From contig NC_089978.1 of the NCBI RefSeq assembly GCF_036417845.1, positions 128,060,183 to 128,124,182 of the forward strand: 64,000 nucleotides of DNA. The letters run 5' to 3'. A model generated the notes under the pieces. That model did not search any database, had not been told where the DNA came from, and worked only from the letters and a program-made list of their open reading frames with translations. This stretch comes from Apteryx mantelli (taxonomy: Eukaryota > Chordata > Aves > Apterygiformes > Apterygidae). Made by a program: the position numbers and the translations under genes. Of this stretch, positions 38,626 through 51,600 are shown piece by piece (positions within the stretch are counted from its first letter, which is position 1; each line of letters begins with the position of its first letter).

Positions 38626-39537
38626 TATTCCTCAGTGAGTGACCTCAGGGATTTTTGATCCACAGGGACAGGACTATGGCCAATAGGACATAACAAGAGG
38701 GCACAGTGGTTCAGGAAAAATGCTAAGGAATTGTAGTGGTCTGTGGTCTGTGAAGTTTGGGAGCAGCAGCATTATGCATTAGCATTAGAGCTTCCTTTCA
38801 CCTCCATCTATCATGTTTGAAATGGCATTTGCACAGGCAGGTCTCTATGCCAAGGAGTCATGTTACAGCCCAGTTCTCTCCTAACCATGTTACTGCATGT
38901 TTTTACCTCACCTGTGTACACAAATCCAATCCATGTTACAGCTCAGGACAAATTCCTTGCTAAAACTGAGTTTGGTCTTATGTATACAAGCTGTAACAAA
39001 CAATATTGCAGCAGGATTCCTGGGCATGTTCATTTTTTCTGTGCAGAGAGGACTGCCAATACCCACGACGATTATTGACGTGATGTGTGCGCTCTAAACT
39101 TTAGCGGGGAGATGATGTGCTGACTTGAGAAGCAGAACAGACCAGGCATTTGGGTGCTGGCATGAAGATCATTGTCTGCCACAATCTTTTGTTCAGTGCT
39201 GTGCAAACTGCTTAGGCTGTGTAGGCTTCCTGTAGGTCAGAGCTGGATAAACTAGCCCAGGAAGAATGTGGCATTGATATAGACATAAATCTTCCAGTAT
39301 CCCTTCTAGCAGAGGTATCTATACACAGCACTATATGGATCATGACAGATTTGACTCTAGGAGAAAAACGGCCACCTGACGTGGCTCTCTCTCCGTCTGC
39401 TCACATCCCTTCTCTTGAAGATGTTACCTGGGCTGCAGGGGTGCTCAGCTGCTTATGAAGTAGTTGCTGAGCTGCTGCAGTTAACAACCCCCTGCATTAA
39501 GGTAAATTAACACCAAGGTAGTAGGTTTTAAATGAAG

Positions 39538-39950
39538 AATGGTCATATTGGATCACTCTGAAAGTCTATCTAGTCTAGTATCCTCTCTCCATTCGTGGTT
39601 GGTAGCAGATGCTTAGAGAAAACTGTAGGAAAAAAGGAAGCATATAATGGTATTTCTCTGGTATGCTCTCTAGTCTATGGGTACAGAGGTTTCCTGAAAG
39701 CTTCCTAAAATCTTGCTTTTCAATAGCCCTTGATAGATCCATTGTGACTTCATCAAATCATTTTTTAAGATCTATTTTTGGCATCCACAGCACTGTTGGC
39801 AACAAGCTCCAGAACTTAGCTATGCTTTTTGTGAAGTGTTTCCTTTTGTTAGCTTTGAATCTGCCACCTCATAATTTTATATTATGCCTTCTCTTCTGTA
39901 TAATCATGTCACGTGACAAAATTGTCTGACAGCCTTTCTTCAGTCACCAA
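39538..39950 (-). mobile_element. CR1 LINE 3' end, minus orientation, degraded
   Basis: Read on the plus strand, it begins with 'atggtcatattggatcactc', then 'agtctatctagtctagtatc', 'gtagcagatgcttagagaaa', 'cttttcaatagcccttgata', 'ttttggcatccacagcactg' with 'ttggcaacaagctccag', and 'tgtttccttttgtt'. This is the familiar reversed 3' portion of the older CR1 subfamilies of reptiles and birds. The element is 5'-truncated and substituted, with no coding part. The overlapping open frame at 39663-39929 is repeat-derived. Confidence 0.8.
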
Positions 39951-42900
39951 GAAACTTTAAGCTAGGGTCTGATCTACACAGTTTCATGCCTGTATAACTA
40001 TCTTGCTTATGTGTATGTGTTGGTTGGGGGGGGGTTTACTTAACTAAGTCAGTACCAATATACTTCCAATTTTGGATTCCATTATAATAGTCTAAATAGG
40101 TCTTCTGTTGTTTTCACTTTTCTCTCTTCTTGGAAGTGAAAGCCTTGCCAATGCAAAGCACCTGTGTATTACTGTTACTATGCTCACTCAGTGAGCAGAT
40201 TTAGTCAAAAGAGTACATCTTTCAGCCACAGCTTTATTATAATCACTTTTCCAGTTTTAGTAAATTCTACCAGCGACGTGCTTCTCCTGTGGAGGCGGCC
40301 GTGTCATCAGGGCTGTGCTCCATACCAGCCTGCAATCCCACAGCAAGAAAACAGGGCTTTGCTGGAAGAGTCGAGCCAGCAAGGCAACCCACCTCTTTGC
40401 TACGCTGACTGGTAGATAGGCCAGCAGAAGTCTTCAGTGGTAGGTATAGCCTTTAGGACTAAACTAGGCCAACAGGATGCAAAGCTGTCTCAAAATTCAT
40501 TTGAAAGAAAAAGCACAAATACCCTCATGAGGCCCCCTTCTATATTAAGGAATTCCATCCCCCCATAACTGTACTAATGACACAAGGTTCACTGAAGGCC
40601 TGTGCCCATGATTTGCATGAAAAAGCCACAATCTGAAGTCCATATTTGACACTTCGATGAAAGACTTGATTTTTCAGGAATCCTTGAGTTTCTGTTAAAA
40701 GCAGTGAGTGATATTGTGAGTTCTGCTCATTTGAAATTCAAGCCATCTACTCAGGAGTCTAAATATGGAGTTAGGAGCTTAACTCTTGGCTCTTATTTTA
40801 TGATATATTGGCCTTTGTCTCAGACTGTCTTAAAGCAAACATGATTAGCTAGCAACTGGCATAAAATTTTAAGTTATTTTCTAAATGTTATAGCAGCAGA
40901 GAACAAAGTAGAATTGTCAAAGGGTCAAAGACATAGATTAGAGATGTCATTAAGAAATAGTAAGAATTACTGATCAGTTTTAATATCTTTGTTTTATTAC
41001 TTCCCTGTCTCAGTCAGATATGCAAACACATTGAATCACATTTAATTGAACAACAGCTTCATTGTGAAACCTGCCATTCTTAGCTCCAGTATAGAAAATA
41101 TCTTTAAAAACACCACCCCCGCTTTCCAACATTGTACAGACAAAGAATTACAGCTCATCTGCCATAGGATATACACTACATGTGGCATTATCTTCGGTAA
41201 GTCTTGCTTTCCCCTTTGTACTTGACGTGACAAGCAGCAGACTGGGGATTGGCGTGCTGCGCGTGCCTCTACGTGGAACGACTGCCTTGCCGACAGCCTG
41301 CAAACAGTCATCGTCTTCCCCCACTGTCCTCCCGCTCTTTGTGCACCTCATACATGTTCCTCAGTCACGAATGGCGTCCTTTGGGCTGATGTCCCATCGC
41401 CGCAGACTAGAACAACGCGGAAGGTGCTGCACGGAGGTGTGCAAGGGTGACCTTTGCTTTGGGTCCCACAAGCCCTTCCCACAGTAGTCGCACTCAGGGT
41501 TGTGCACAAGCGGACACATCTCCCACTTCCCTGCAGCTAGTGCAAAATGCAATATGTTCTGCTTGCTTCCAACATGGACCGTTGTATGCTTGCAGCATTC
41601 ACCACACAAAATCAGTCATACACATTTGATTGCTCTTATGTAAATGAAAAGGATTAGCTAGCTCAGAGCATTCAGCCTACATTTCAAAGTTTTGCTGGTG
41701 AAGCTGAGCTGGATAGGAGTGTGAAAAACTGAGCTTCTGAAAGCCCTGACGTTGACACAGTTATGTCAGCAAAAAAGCCCTTTTGTCTGGATAACTAATT
41801 TCCTTCTGAGGGATGCGTTCTCTTGCCTCTCTCAGCTGTGGCTTATACAGCTGTACTGGCAAACCCCATCTCGAGTAGATCACGCAGTACAGAGATGATA
41901 AGGTGCACAGTCCAGCTCCGTGGTGACTCAGAGCTGTACAGTGCTGGCAGCTGCTCAGTCTATGTAGTAGTCTGAAGACCTTGGTGCAACTCCTAGGAAG
42001 GGTGTGCATCTATTGCAAAGTCTAGGCTTGATGACAGCACGAGAGCAGCTTCTGATCTGGCTCTGATTTTGGATCTTTAATCTGCAGGATACTGCAACTG
42101 TGTGCTCAGAGTTAGCTCACCTCAGCTTATCTAAACTCCACCATACAGCGTACAGTGCAGTGAAGCATGCAATAGTTTGGGGGAGAGTGGATGGTCGTGT
42201 GGCAGATGCAAGCATGTACCCAGGGTGCCCTCTGCTATATAATATGTTCCCATGTCTTCCTCAGATATCAATCCTCATAAGACTTGACAGGTCTAGTGTC
42301 AACATAAAGTTTACTTACCAGAGTGATCTAAAATGACTTAAACAAGGCTAAAAGTGACAGTTTAGTACAGACTTCATTTTTAAGTTGGTTATTTACATTA
42401 GATCAACCCTTGTCCTGTGTCACAGTGTCTGACTTGAACTGCCCATTCCAGTACCTGGGTAAGGTCTTTTCTGGCTCTGCCATTTTTTGCTGTTTTTAAA
42501 TGCCTCATGTAATCAAGACTAGTAGAAGCAGGCTGGAAACTTCTCCAGAAGGATAGCATATCCATTCCCACTCTCATTTTGATCCTTTAGTCATTTCACT
42601 TTCAGTCAAAATGCTGAAAGCCTCATTTCTCCCAACCTGTGTGCTAAAGACTATGAAAAGCTAATAAGATTTTATTCATTTTCTGGAAAGAATAATTCCA
42701 GATCTTTTCTGTGGCAAATGAGAAAATTAGGCAAATGGTGTTTGTCATAGACTCAGTTGAATATCCTATGTTTTATTCAGCTTTGTGTAAGAGCACTATA
42801 ATAGAGAACTGGGCATACATCCTTGATAGTTTAATGACAACTCCAACATTGTTTCTACAGGGCTTGTTAGTGCTCAGTAGTTTTCCAGATATAGGACTGG

Positions 42901-43654
42901 CAGCCTGAGAAAAGAGATCTGGGCTCAAGGGATCCTGGTAATGGAGGATGTAGGATAGGTCGATATCTATGAATGTTGCTAGAAAGGATCATGTCCACAA
43001 AACTCTACCTCTTTCCCTCACAATTTGCAGATGCTCTGTGCTTCAGGATACCTAATGTCTGTGCTGAGCTTTGCTGTTGACCCTGTGAGCTTGGGTCAGA
43101 TGGGTCCATGAATTAGGGTGCCAAATCTGAGCCTGATTTTTGTCAGTGCTGATCATTACTACTTCCACTGACTCTGACCTCCAGTACCCCTAACCATCAA
43201 GGTCCGAATGTCTTGATAGGCACCCCTAAAAGTAGGTGGTGAAAATCAGAGTCCTCTTTCAAAAGTAGTCTTATGAAATGTGATGACTTATTTTCCCAGT
43301 GGAGGTAACTTAGACAGCAGGCTATTGGGACTCTTCTTAAGAACAATTATAGCCTGTTCAGTGTTTGAAAGTTGGTCTAAGATTTGGACTTGAGTTTTGC
43401 AGGGTGTTTCTTGTTCAAAGCCCGGGCTTCTCATAAGGGCGCCTCCAAAGTTTTGAGAATTAGAAAGAAATTTTTACAACTCTGATAAGAGTAGTAATAG
43501 TAAATCTTTCTCCCAGGGATGTTATTACACTGTGTGGGACAGGAAAGGGACCAAGAAAGTATGAGTTCTGTTTCTGGCTGCTCCTCAGACTTTGCAGACT
43601 GTTTACATGCAGTAACTGTCCAAGTGGCATCCCCAGTTCTCTAGAAACTGTCTG

Positions 43655-43720
43655 TCCAGTGTGACCAAGGTCAAGTCACTTTTCCCTATCTCTCAGTTTC
43701 TGCCTCAGTAAAAGGTAAGA
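43655..43720 (+). repeat. MIR-type SINE fragment
   Basis: 'gtgtgaccaaggtcaagtca' then 'cttttccctatctctcagtt' and 'tctgcctcagtaaaagg' is a close match to MIR 'gtgtgaccttgggcaagtcacttaacctctctgtgcctcagtttcctcatctgtaaaatgg'. It is one of the clearer MIR cores in the window. Confidence 0.6.
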
Positions 43721-44794
43721 AACAGTGCTTCTCTTCCTTGCTAACATGTTTAAGATCCAGCACTGGAAACTTTCTTATATGAGTTCTGGGCATTACTGAT
43801 GATCCCAGAATGCTGAGAAAGTACAGCCTGGTAAATCTAGTCTGATAAGACTAAAATATTTATGAGTGAATCATCTAACATGCAGAGGCTTTTCTGAATT
43901 CTTCTGTCTTGCTTATGTTTATGCTTTTTCCATTGTGTTGTTTGAAACTCTCTGCGTTGCCTAGCCTCACATTGCCATTGGGGTAGGGGAAGAGAAGAGG
44001 CTAAATTTGTGGCTGATATAACCACTTTGAAGCTGCCCATCAGGTTCTCCTTTGGATTGCTTTGGAGTGCTTGGATCTGGGACCATCCCGTAATGTTGCG
44101 GGCTTTGGTGTTCCTGTTCCAGCTGCATTGCTGACCTGGTGAGGTAGACAAACAGAGCCACTGCAAATCCTCAAGAACCTAGATGTAGTCCTGATAAATT
44201 GAGAGAGGTGTTTGAGGTTATGAGAAATTTGCATTCACATTGGCTTGATAATTTAAACCCCACGGAAAGGAATGGGCTTTTCATCCTCTTTTTTTAAGGC
44301 AGCTACAGGCCAAAGCTGCATCACCAAAAAAGCAGTGGCTATGGCTTTGCCGAAAGAAGCATATCTGTCAGGTAGTTTACAAAAAGAAAATTCAGTTTCA
44401 ATAGAAAACAGACACCCAACAAAATGCCTGGTACAATTTGACTGCAGCAAATACCTGCCTTTGTGCTTCAGTCAAAGACAAGTTCTCAGGCTGACTGAAG
44501 AAATAATGGAATGAAATTGCACTGTTGGTGTTATGCTGGAGGAGCAGAACAAATGATCCCCAGACTTTGCAGTCGTAAAGGACCGTGGCACTTCCATGAA
44601 TTTTCTACACAGTGCTGCTTGCAGCCAGGCGAGACACCCACTAGCTCGCTCTTCCTATCTAGCCTCTGCTGTTCAGGTCTGTTGCAAAAAAGGGTGTGAT
44701 AGGAGCAGATAAAGAGTATAGTAGGGCTCAATCCACAAAAACCATCTCCAGCAGTGAGAGAAGGGAAGTGGAGGGGAAAGCTGCTTCCCTGTGT

Positions 44795-44880
44795 ACTGGT
44801 GTATATCTGGGCTCCTGACTTCTGCTGCTGGCACTTCTTTTAGATGATCCTAAGCAAGTCCCTTCTCCTCTCTCTGGAAA
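44795..44880 (+). repeat. Possible MIR-type SINE fragment
   Basis: 'ctgggctcctgacttctgct' followed by 'gatgatcctaagcaagtccc' and 'ttctcctctctctgg' loosely follows the MIR core. This is a weak visual match. Confidence 0.3.
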
Positions 44881-47800
44881 GGCTTGTTTACAAAAGGAAA
44901 GCTCAGAAAAAAGCCGTCTAAGTGAACTAAAAGCATGAATTTCAAATAGGTGAATTAACTGCATTAAACCTCCAAGTGGACGCTTTTACTAAGAATTAGA
45001 GTGGGCTAAATTAAATGTTCTTCATTTTGCTTTGGAGGTGAAGTAAACTGCAGCGTTTCAGTAAAAATGTTCGTATGGGACTTTAATCTGATTTAGTTAC
45101 ATTTTTTAGAGTTCATTTAACTTGCAAAAGTTCATTCAAATTAGGTTTCCAGAACATCTCCATGTGGTCGGATCCAGTTTCTCCCACTGATGAAAATGGG
45201 GAACTTTCTACCTGAGAAAAGTGGAGCTGTCAGACTCAGTTCATTAATATTCGTCACCTGTGTGAGGCCATACCCAAGGCGGCAAAATGCCTCTTCTACT
45301 GTTTCTTCTGCCACCAGTTTCCCTTGTGCCTCAAGTACCCTGCTGGAGAGCAATGGGCCATAGTGATGTGTACACACCTGCCTCTTCAACATGCTCTGAA
45401 GCCAAGATGGGAAAGACTTACAGGTCTATTGCGAGCACCTGATTAGGGTGACTTTCCTGCAGCATTTTGTTATCATTATGGAGCAGAAACAGAAACTTCA
45501 ACTGCAGCAGATTCTTGGAAACTTGATCCCTGAGTAGACGTGGAAGAACTGAAATAACAGTGTCTGTCCAGTGCTTTAGACTTTTAATTCAGAAGTCAGT
45601 ATAAACATAGCTGTTCTCAGTCATACACACCCAGTGGGTCTAGAGGGAGGCAAAAGTTATATTAAACAGCTATACTGTGTTCAGAGTCACATGAGACCTC
45701 CTCACAGGCATTTTCTGAGAGACCGGTGACATTTAAAGCTCTTTGAGAAAACTACTTGCTTTCCACTTATAACAGGAAATTCGTCCCTCTGCTTGTCAGA
45801 GGAATGAAGCGCACAAAGCCATCCCAATGCCCAAACATTTTCCATCTCATATATGTCCTCCCAGAGAATGAATATACATCTTTGTCATGAAATACTCCCT
45901 CATCAGTAACACTAGGTCAGATACTGTTTCAAAGGCATCAGATTTAACAGGATGCCCATCTTGCCTCACCAGCCTGGTACCAGATGGCGTTTTGAATAAA
46001 ATGCAGACCAGGGCCTTTGCTAACCAACCCATAATTCAGTGAGCTAGTATTCATAAATTGATGCAAGTGACTGGCAGAGTGTGGCTTTTTGTGTGGCTAG
46101 CATCTTCTTACGGTGCAGCAAGGAAGGAGGCTGAGTCACCGAGTCACCACGGGTGCCGTGCAGGCCATCTCGGTCAGTCTTCTCACCTGAAAAGTGAGAT
46201 GCGAAGTAATTCCTGTGTGCTAAGAGGTGGTGTACAAAGGAGGAGTTCAGTGTCAAAAGGTTCAGAGCTCTGTATACTTTTATGTTACAGGCTGGTATGC
46301 TGTTTGGTGTTGCTGACATTTAGATGGCTGCTGGGATACCCCAGCGATGGTAAAACGAACACATAGCTAGGTCCCTCACTCATTAGATGCCCTAGCACAG
46401 GTCTACCCAAGCCTACAGCCTGCTTGTTGATGTGCACCCCATGGGAAGGCTCACGTGTGGGCTTGGCCATGGCTTATGTAGCGAGAGCAGGCACAGCTTT
46501 AAACTACCTTACTTGAATGGTGATGGCAAGTGACAGCGCAAAGCTCAGTGCAGTCAGCTGGCTGTGGGCGCGAGGCCTGCCCTAGGCTTTGCACAGCTGC
46601 TGGCCTGTCGCTGAACGGCCACCTCAATGCAGCGGGGCGAGGTGCACACGCAGGCACGACCTGCTCCTCCAGAGCGGGACCAGATTAGGTCTGCAGCTAC
46701 GCCCCGTTTACTTAGCTGTCAGTATGCCTCCTCGTTTGGGAAATCCCAAAGCCGCAGGGAGGGAAGCTGGGAGGTCACAGCAGTCACACCGCGCTTGCCC
46801 TGGTCTTAGGCTCTTGCCCTAAATATCTGTTCCTGGTCACAGCGGAGGAGACGTACAAGGTTGAATGGATCCTTGGTGCAATCCAAGTAGGGCCGGTCCT
46901 ACACGCTTATCGTTTACATAAGCAGTTTGTAATAGGGCTGTTTAGCCAAGGCCATTTTGCTGCTCAGTGTTCGTTTGCGACATGCTTTGGACATCAGGCG
47001 ATAGTAGCTAGTCTTTGATTACCGGTAGCAACTGCTTTTTCAAAAGAAAATAAAGGTGGGGAAAAAAGGGAATTTCTGTTTAGTCCCCAATCCTGATTGC
47101 CTGCGGACTGCTTTAACATGCAGTCGAATAGATTTGCATGTGCGTATTTATTCCCAGGCTTTCTTCCGCATACAAAACAGAAACCAGAGAAATGCACAGA
47201 TGATTCAGTGGCAGGGCTGCCTGTGTCCAGGCATGCCCCTTCCTCTCACATCAACGCTAAGTGGGTTTATGGTGGAAAGGTGAAACACAGGAATACAGTT
47301 GTGAGAGATGGTATCTGCTTCATTTGTCTACAGGTTTTCAGGTAACATATTTTATGTATGTTCCTTTAAAAGGCTGGGAGCAGAAAAGGTGGCTCGTGTT
47401 TGCCTTGTGTTGGCCGCTGCAGTCTGGTCGGGGGAAGCCTTTTGGAGGATGGCGAGGTGGTGCCTTCCCATCTTTCTGCCTCATTCAGTTCAGATAAAAC
47501 CTGGCTTTTAAATGTAAAAGCCTTTTTGGTCTCTTGGGGATCTTTCCTATGGGAAAAAAAAAGTGCAACTCAAAACTAACTTGGGGTCCTGTCGTGACAG
47601 TTTGCATAGATCAAGGGAGTCTTGGCACGATTTACAGCTTGTGTTCTACAACTGATAGTGTTTAAATGACAGAAAAACAAAGGTATTGCCTTCCGTATAT
47701 AGCAGCAGCGTCATACCATGAGCTGTCTTCCTCTACCTGTCCATTTGTTAGATCAGGCAGGTGATGGAGTGGTTTGCTTATGGTGTTCCCTTCTCTTTGC

Positions 47801-48017
47801 CAGAATTGATAGTTTCTGAAAAACATCTGATGGATCTGGAGATACAAGTGACATAAGTGCCCAACTTCTGTTGTGCCTGTGTGAAGTGGGTCAACTTTGA
47901 CTTGGGTCATGCACAAATGTCCATGTCAAAGGTAGCTTAGTTATCTGAGCAGAAAGGCAGAGCCATGGAAAGCAAAGGCAGATTTTCAAAAGTATGCAAG
48001 CATCTAAAAATACAAAC

Positions 48018-48090
48018 TGAGGCCCAATCGGATTTTCAAGTCATCCAAGAGGGTTAGGCACTTAACTCCCATTGATTTTGATGAGAAAGA
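48018..48090. repeat. Half of a palindromic sauropsid MITE-like repeat
   Basis: 'attttcaagtcatccaagag' then 'ggttaggcacttaactccca' and 'ttgattttgatg' resembles one arm and the centre of a palindromic repeat common in turtle and crocodilian DNA (taggcgcctaactcccattgaaatcaatgggagttaggcgccta). The right arm is not recognisable. Assignment is from memory of the pattern. Confidence 0.4.
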
Positions 48091-49859
48091 CTTCAGCATT
48101 TTTTAAAATCCTGCTAGGTGTGTTTCTGCTCCCTTTGGACTATATGCTCCTTTCGCTCATTTGGGGCCTTTCTCAAGTGGACACAGGGCTGTGTGACATG
48201 CTGTGGTCTGTGCGGGGATGGTTAGTGAAAAGAGAATTTCTGACTCCAAGCGTGGTCACCACAGCATCCAATGTATGTCAAAGGAATAAAGACAGACAGT
48301 TCCCATCATGGCTGCCTGATGTGTTTTGTGGTGATAACTAGATGTGGGGGGCTGAAGAAAGATTCTCCAGTCAAAATATGTCTGCTTTTTAAATTCATTG
48401 TATTATTTTGTTTCAGGTGAGAGTTGAGCTATCCAGCAGCTTTGGTCATCACATGACACTGCACTGGAACCAGACAACTCAAACCAAAGCAAAGACCAAC
48501 AAGAAACCCTCAGTGGACACCAAGCCCTCCCAGTTTGTAGGGTGATCTACATTCAGGAGCTAAGAACCTCAGCGTGGACAACACTGAATAATCTTTAAAA
48601 TTATCATAGACATTTGTGGGCTGTTTTAGGGAAAAGACCTCCCATGAGGAGGAGGAGAAAGGCCTCTAGAAGGTGCTGTAAATCACTTAGTCTTGCCATG
48701 TCCCTGACCGAACAATTAAAACAAGATGTTTAGGAACAAGTCAAACCTAACTTACCCATTCCCATTGCCAGCTCCTGTGTGGGGCTGCTTAGATAAGTCT
48801 TGCTCCTGATGGCTAAAGATAGAAATGTTTTTCCACTCTGATTTTTTTTTTTTTAATCTATTAGAGCAGGCCTCAAAATAGTTTCCGTTTGTTTAGTTCT
48901 TGTTCTTCAACTTGGTTTAGTGCTGGGAGTCCCAGATTGGCTGGCCCTGGAGACAGCAGAGCTGTAACTGGGGCAGGCGAGCAAGCTAATCCCCCATACA
49001 ACCTGCTGTCGGAGAGCCCCTTGCAAGCCGCAGGCAGAGCAAGTGGAGAGCAAAGCCTTACGACCTTGCTGCTGAGAAAGAAAACTAGCCACAGCCTGCT
49101 GTAACAGTGCATATTGCTGCTGTATCCAGTGGGAACTGATCCATTTTGTGTGGACCAACAGATAACTCCAGAGATGAAGCTGAGCCAGTCCCCTCCAGCT
49201 GAAAAGCTCCTTATTTCACCCCATAGTCCTGCAGCTGGTGGCCATGTTGGGGGTGTGCACTGCTGCCTGCGTTGGTGACTGTGCGCTGGGAAGGTGGCTG
49301 CCACCCACTAGGGCTGCGGGGTGCCCACTGGGGCAAACGTGCCACTCTTGACAGCTTCCCACTCAGCCCCCGGTAATGCTTCTTCCCGAGGTGATGGTCG
49401 CTTCTAGATGCGCCAAGCAAAACAGGGTGGATTTCCTACAAGAAGTTATTTTCACATTATTTTCAGTGAGGAGATTAGAGTTGTGTTTTTCCTGTGTCAG
49501 CCCAAAAGAGAAATTACGGTGAAATGGTTTGATTTCTGCTGCCTTAACAAGTGCCCTTTGCTTCTATCAGAACAGCATTGAAACACTGGCGGGTTTCACT
49601 ACCTGCAGTGGCGTTCAGCCAGAGGAACTCTATACGCTCCGCCAGCGGTGTTTATCCCGGGTATCAAACACCAGGCACACCGTGCCGTTGTCTGTTACAC
49701 ATTCCCCTCGTTCATCAAACCACCCTCCGGGTCTTGCACCCAGGCTCCAGTTCAACCTGAAATCAGTCTTTTTTTAACGATGGAGCCTATAGGCTTTCTG
49801 CCGGGATTGGTGCAAAATTTGAAGTCAGTGATTGTGGCAGGGCAAAACTGCTCAGCTCA

Positions 49860-50408
49860 TGTAGGTTAAACCGAATCAGGATTGAAGTGGTTTATTGATT
49901 TATTAATGACATGTAATTAACTGGCAACCAGTGAGATATACATTAGGATCAATAGCAGCAATACAACAGTTAAACCACAATATCAGACGCTTAATAAACT
50001 CCTGCAAATTTCTAAACACGTTTTTGTAACTAACCCCCAGAAGGTCTCATCCCACACGGATGCAGGTGCCCCTCTCTCCCTGGCAGTGTGGGTTACGAGC
50101 ACCCACTCCTGGGAGTTCAGGTGCCCCTGCTCAGGCATGCCTCCTGCTGGAGATGAGGGTGCTCCAGCTGTGGGTGTACCTGTGCCACCCTGCACCGCCG
50201 GTGGGGAGACACCCTGGCGCACATCTGGGGTGGGGGTTCCCATGCCCTCTTCAGCATGATTAGTTTTGGGCAAATGCCCTCGCACACTGTTTGGGGGGTT
50301 CTGTTCACACGCGCTGTTTACACTCTCGTTTCTGTCTACACTGTTGAAGTTAGCCAGGTCATTTTGCCAAGGGTGTGCTGTGCAGGTCCCCCCACAATTA
50401 ATATTACA
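49860..50408 (-). mobile_element. Possible solo LTR of an endogenous retrovirus, minus orientation
   Basis: The 549-bp block begins TGTA and ends TACA, the short inverted termini expected of an LTR. On the minus strand two AATAAA signals (complement of 49891-49896 and 49899-49904) sit 30-40 bases before the end, as in LTR polyadenylation. Composition differs from the flanks, with more G+C and CpG in the middle. No target-site duplication, primer-binding site or internal gag/pol sequence was found next to it. The 142-codon minus frame inside shows no known domain. An unrelated unique sequence remains possible. Confidence 0.3.
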
Positions 50409-51554
50409 CAACTATCAAATTGATATTAGAGGAAGGAATACTGGTCCCATGGCTGGATTTTGGCGTGGGGGGGTATTTCTCATTTTTTATTTCTTATTTT
50501 CTTGAGGCAGTTCTCGAGGGTGGCTCCTCTCCTCTTTGAGGCCCCTTGACAGTTGCAGAGGGGTGTGAAATGCCCGTGTACCACCAGGCCTCTTGCTTTC
50601 GGCCTGCCAGAGAGGACAGGCTGTGTGCAACTGGGCCGCCTGGGCCACAGTGGCTCTGGTCACCGTTTTTGTCTTCCTCCCTCTCACCCTCTCTCACCTG
50701 TTGTGTGCGATGCAGGCCGGGTGCCAAGCTCTAGAGCAGCTGCCCTTTTCCAACTCTGGGGCATACCAACCAGAAGAGGCCCAGCCCCATGCGCTTGCAG
50801 CAGCAGCAGCAGCCCATGAATAGTAACTACTTAAGGCCATTTTTCACACTTCTGTCATCTTATAATTAGCAGTCCCTCCGCAGTCTGTGAGACTCCCTCC
50901 TCCCAGCTCGCCTCTCCCCTCTCTCCCTCTACTCAAAGTTTCCGCGTGTGACCGTCAGCCGCCCAGCACGACTGTCCTCGTTTCCCTCCCGCAAATTCCA
51001 TTAACGGGCGGAATAGGCACCAGGTTGGACAAATCCGTGCTTTGCTCTACCCCCACCCGACCTACGCCATGGCCTTATTTCTCCCCGCTAAAACAAAAGT
51101 GATTGTCTGCCCTTCTTGTGTGCTGTAGTGAGATGCCTCACTCTGCCCTAGGCACTTACACCAAGCCACATAAGAAAGGAGTCCCCGGATACACCTGGGA
51201 TGTCATCATTTGATGGCTATCCAAATCCACCAGAAAAAAACAGAGTGCACATGACACACTAATTCCTAAGGGCAGCAAAATAAGCTCTAACAAAATCCCA
51301 TCCTGCAAATTGTTCTTTCCTAGGTCCTGGTGCACGGCTTTCCCCAACCCCTTCCTCCCACAGCTAATCTCCTAGACACGCATATCTTTGAACATTTTGT
51401 TCTTGGCACTTTCAAAAGTTGTCTCAGGCCCTTATCACCTTAAAAAATCAGATGCTATAGTGGTGGCCTGAGAGACAGCCTGACTGATATCTGAGTGGTC
51501 AAACAAACAGTAAATTTTAATCAAATTTGGCTCCCATTACCTATTAGTTCTGCT

Positions 51555-51600
51555 GATAATTCACCAGCATCAAGTTGGAGGATAATTCACCAACATCAAG
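51555..51600 (+). repeat. 20-bp direct repeat, period 26
   Basis: 'gataattcaccagcatcaag' (51555-51574) recurs as 'gataattcaccaacatcaag' (51581-51600) with one mismatch and a six-base spacer. Probably a local duplication. Confidence 0.85.

Larger units (their letters stand above)
39951..49859. other. Intergenic DNA, no gene recognised
   Basis: No recognisable gene. A CpG-richer patch at 41.19-41.6 kb carries a Cys/His-rich minus-strand frame (see findings). Frames at 43837-44166 minus, 45141-45392 minus and 48873-49304 minus show no family motif. T13 lies at 48842-48854. A run of nine G lies at 40026-40034. A juxtaposed acceptor/donor motif lies at 48416/48417. Confidence 0.5.

Noticed and set aside
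39663..39929. 88-codon plus frame
   Set aside because: It lies inside the reversed CR1 tail and is a by-product of repeat sequence.
45141..45392. 83-codon minus frame with a plausible-looking composition
   Set aside because: No recognisable motif, no splice sites of note and no CpG or codon-bias support. Indistinguishable from chance.
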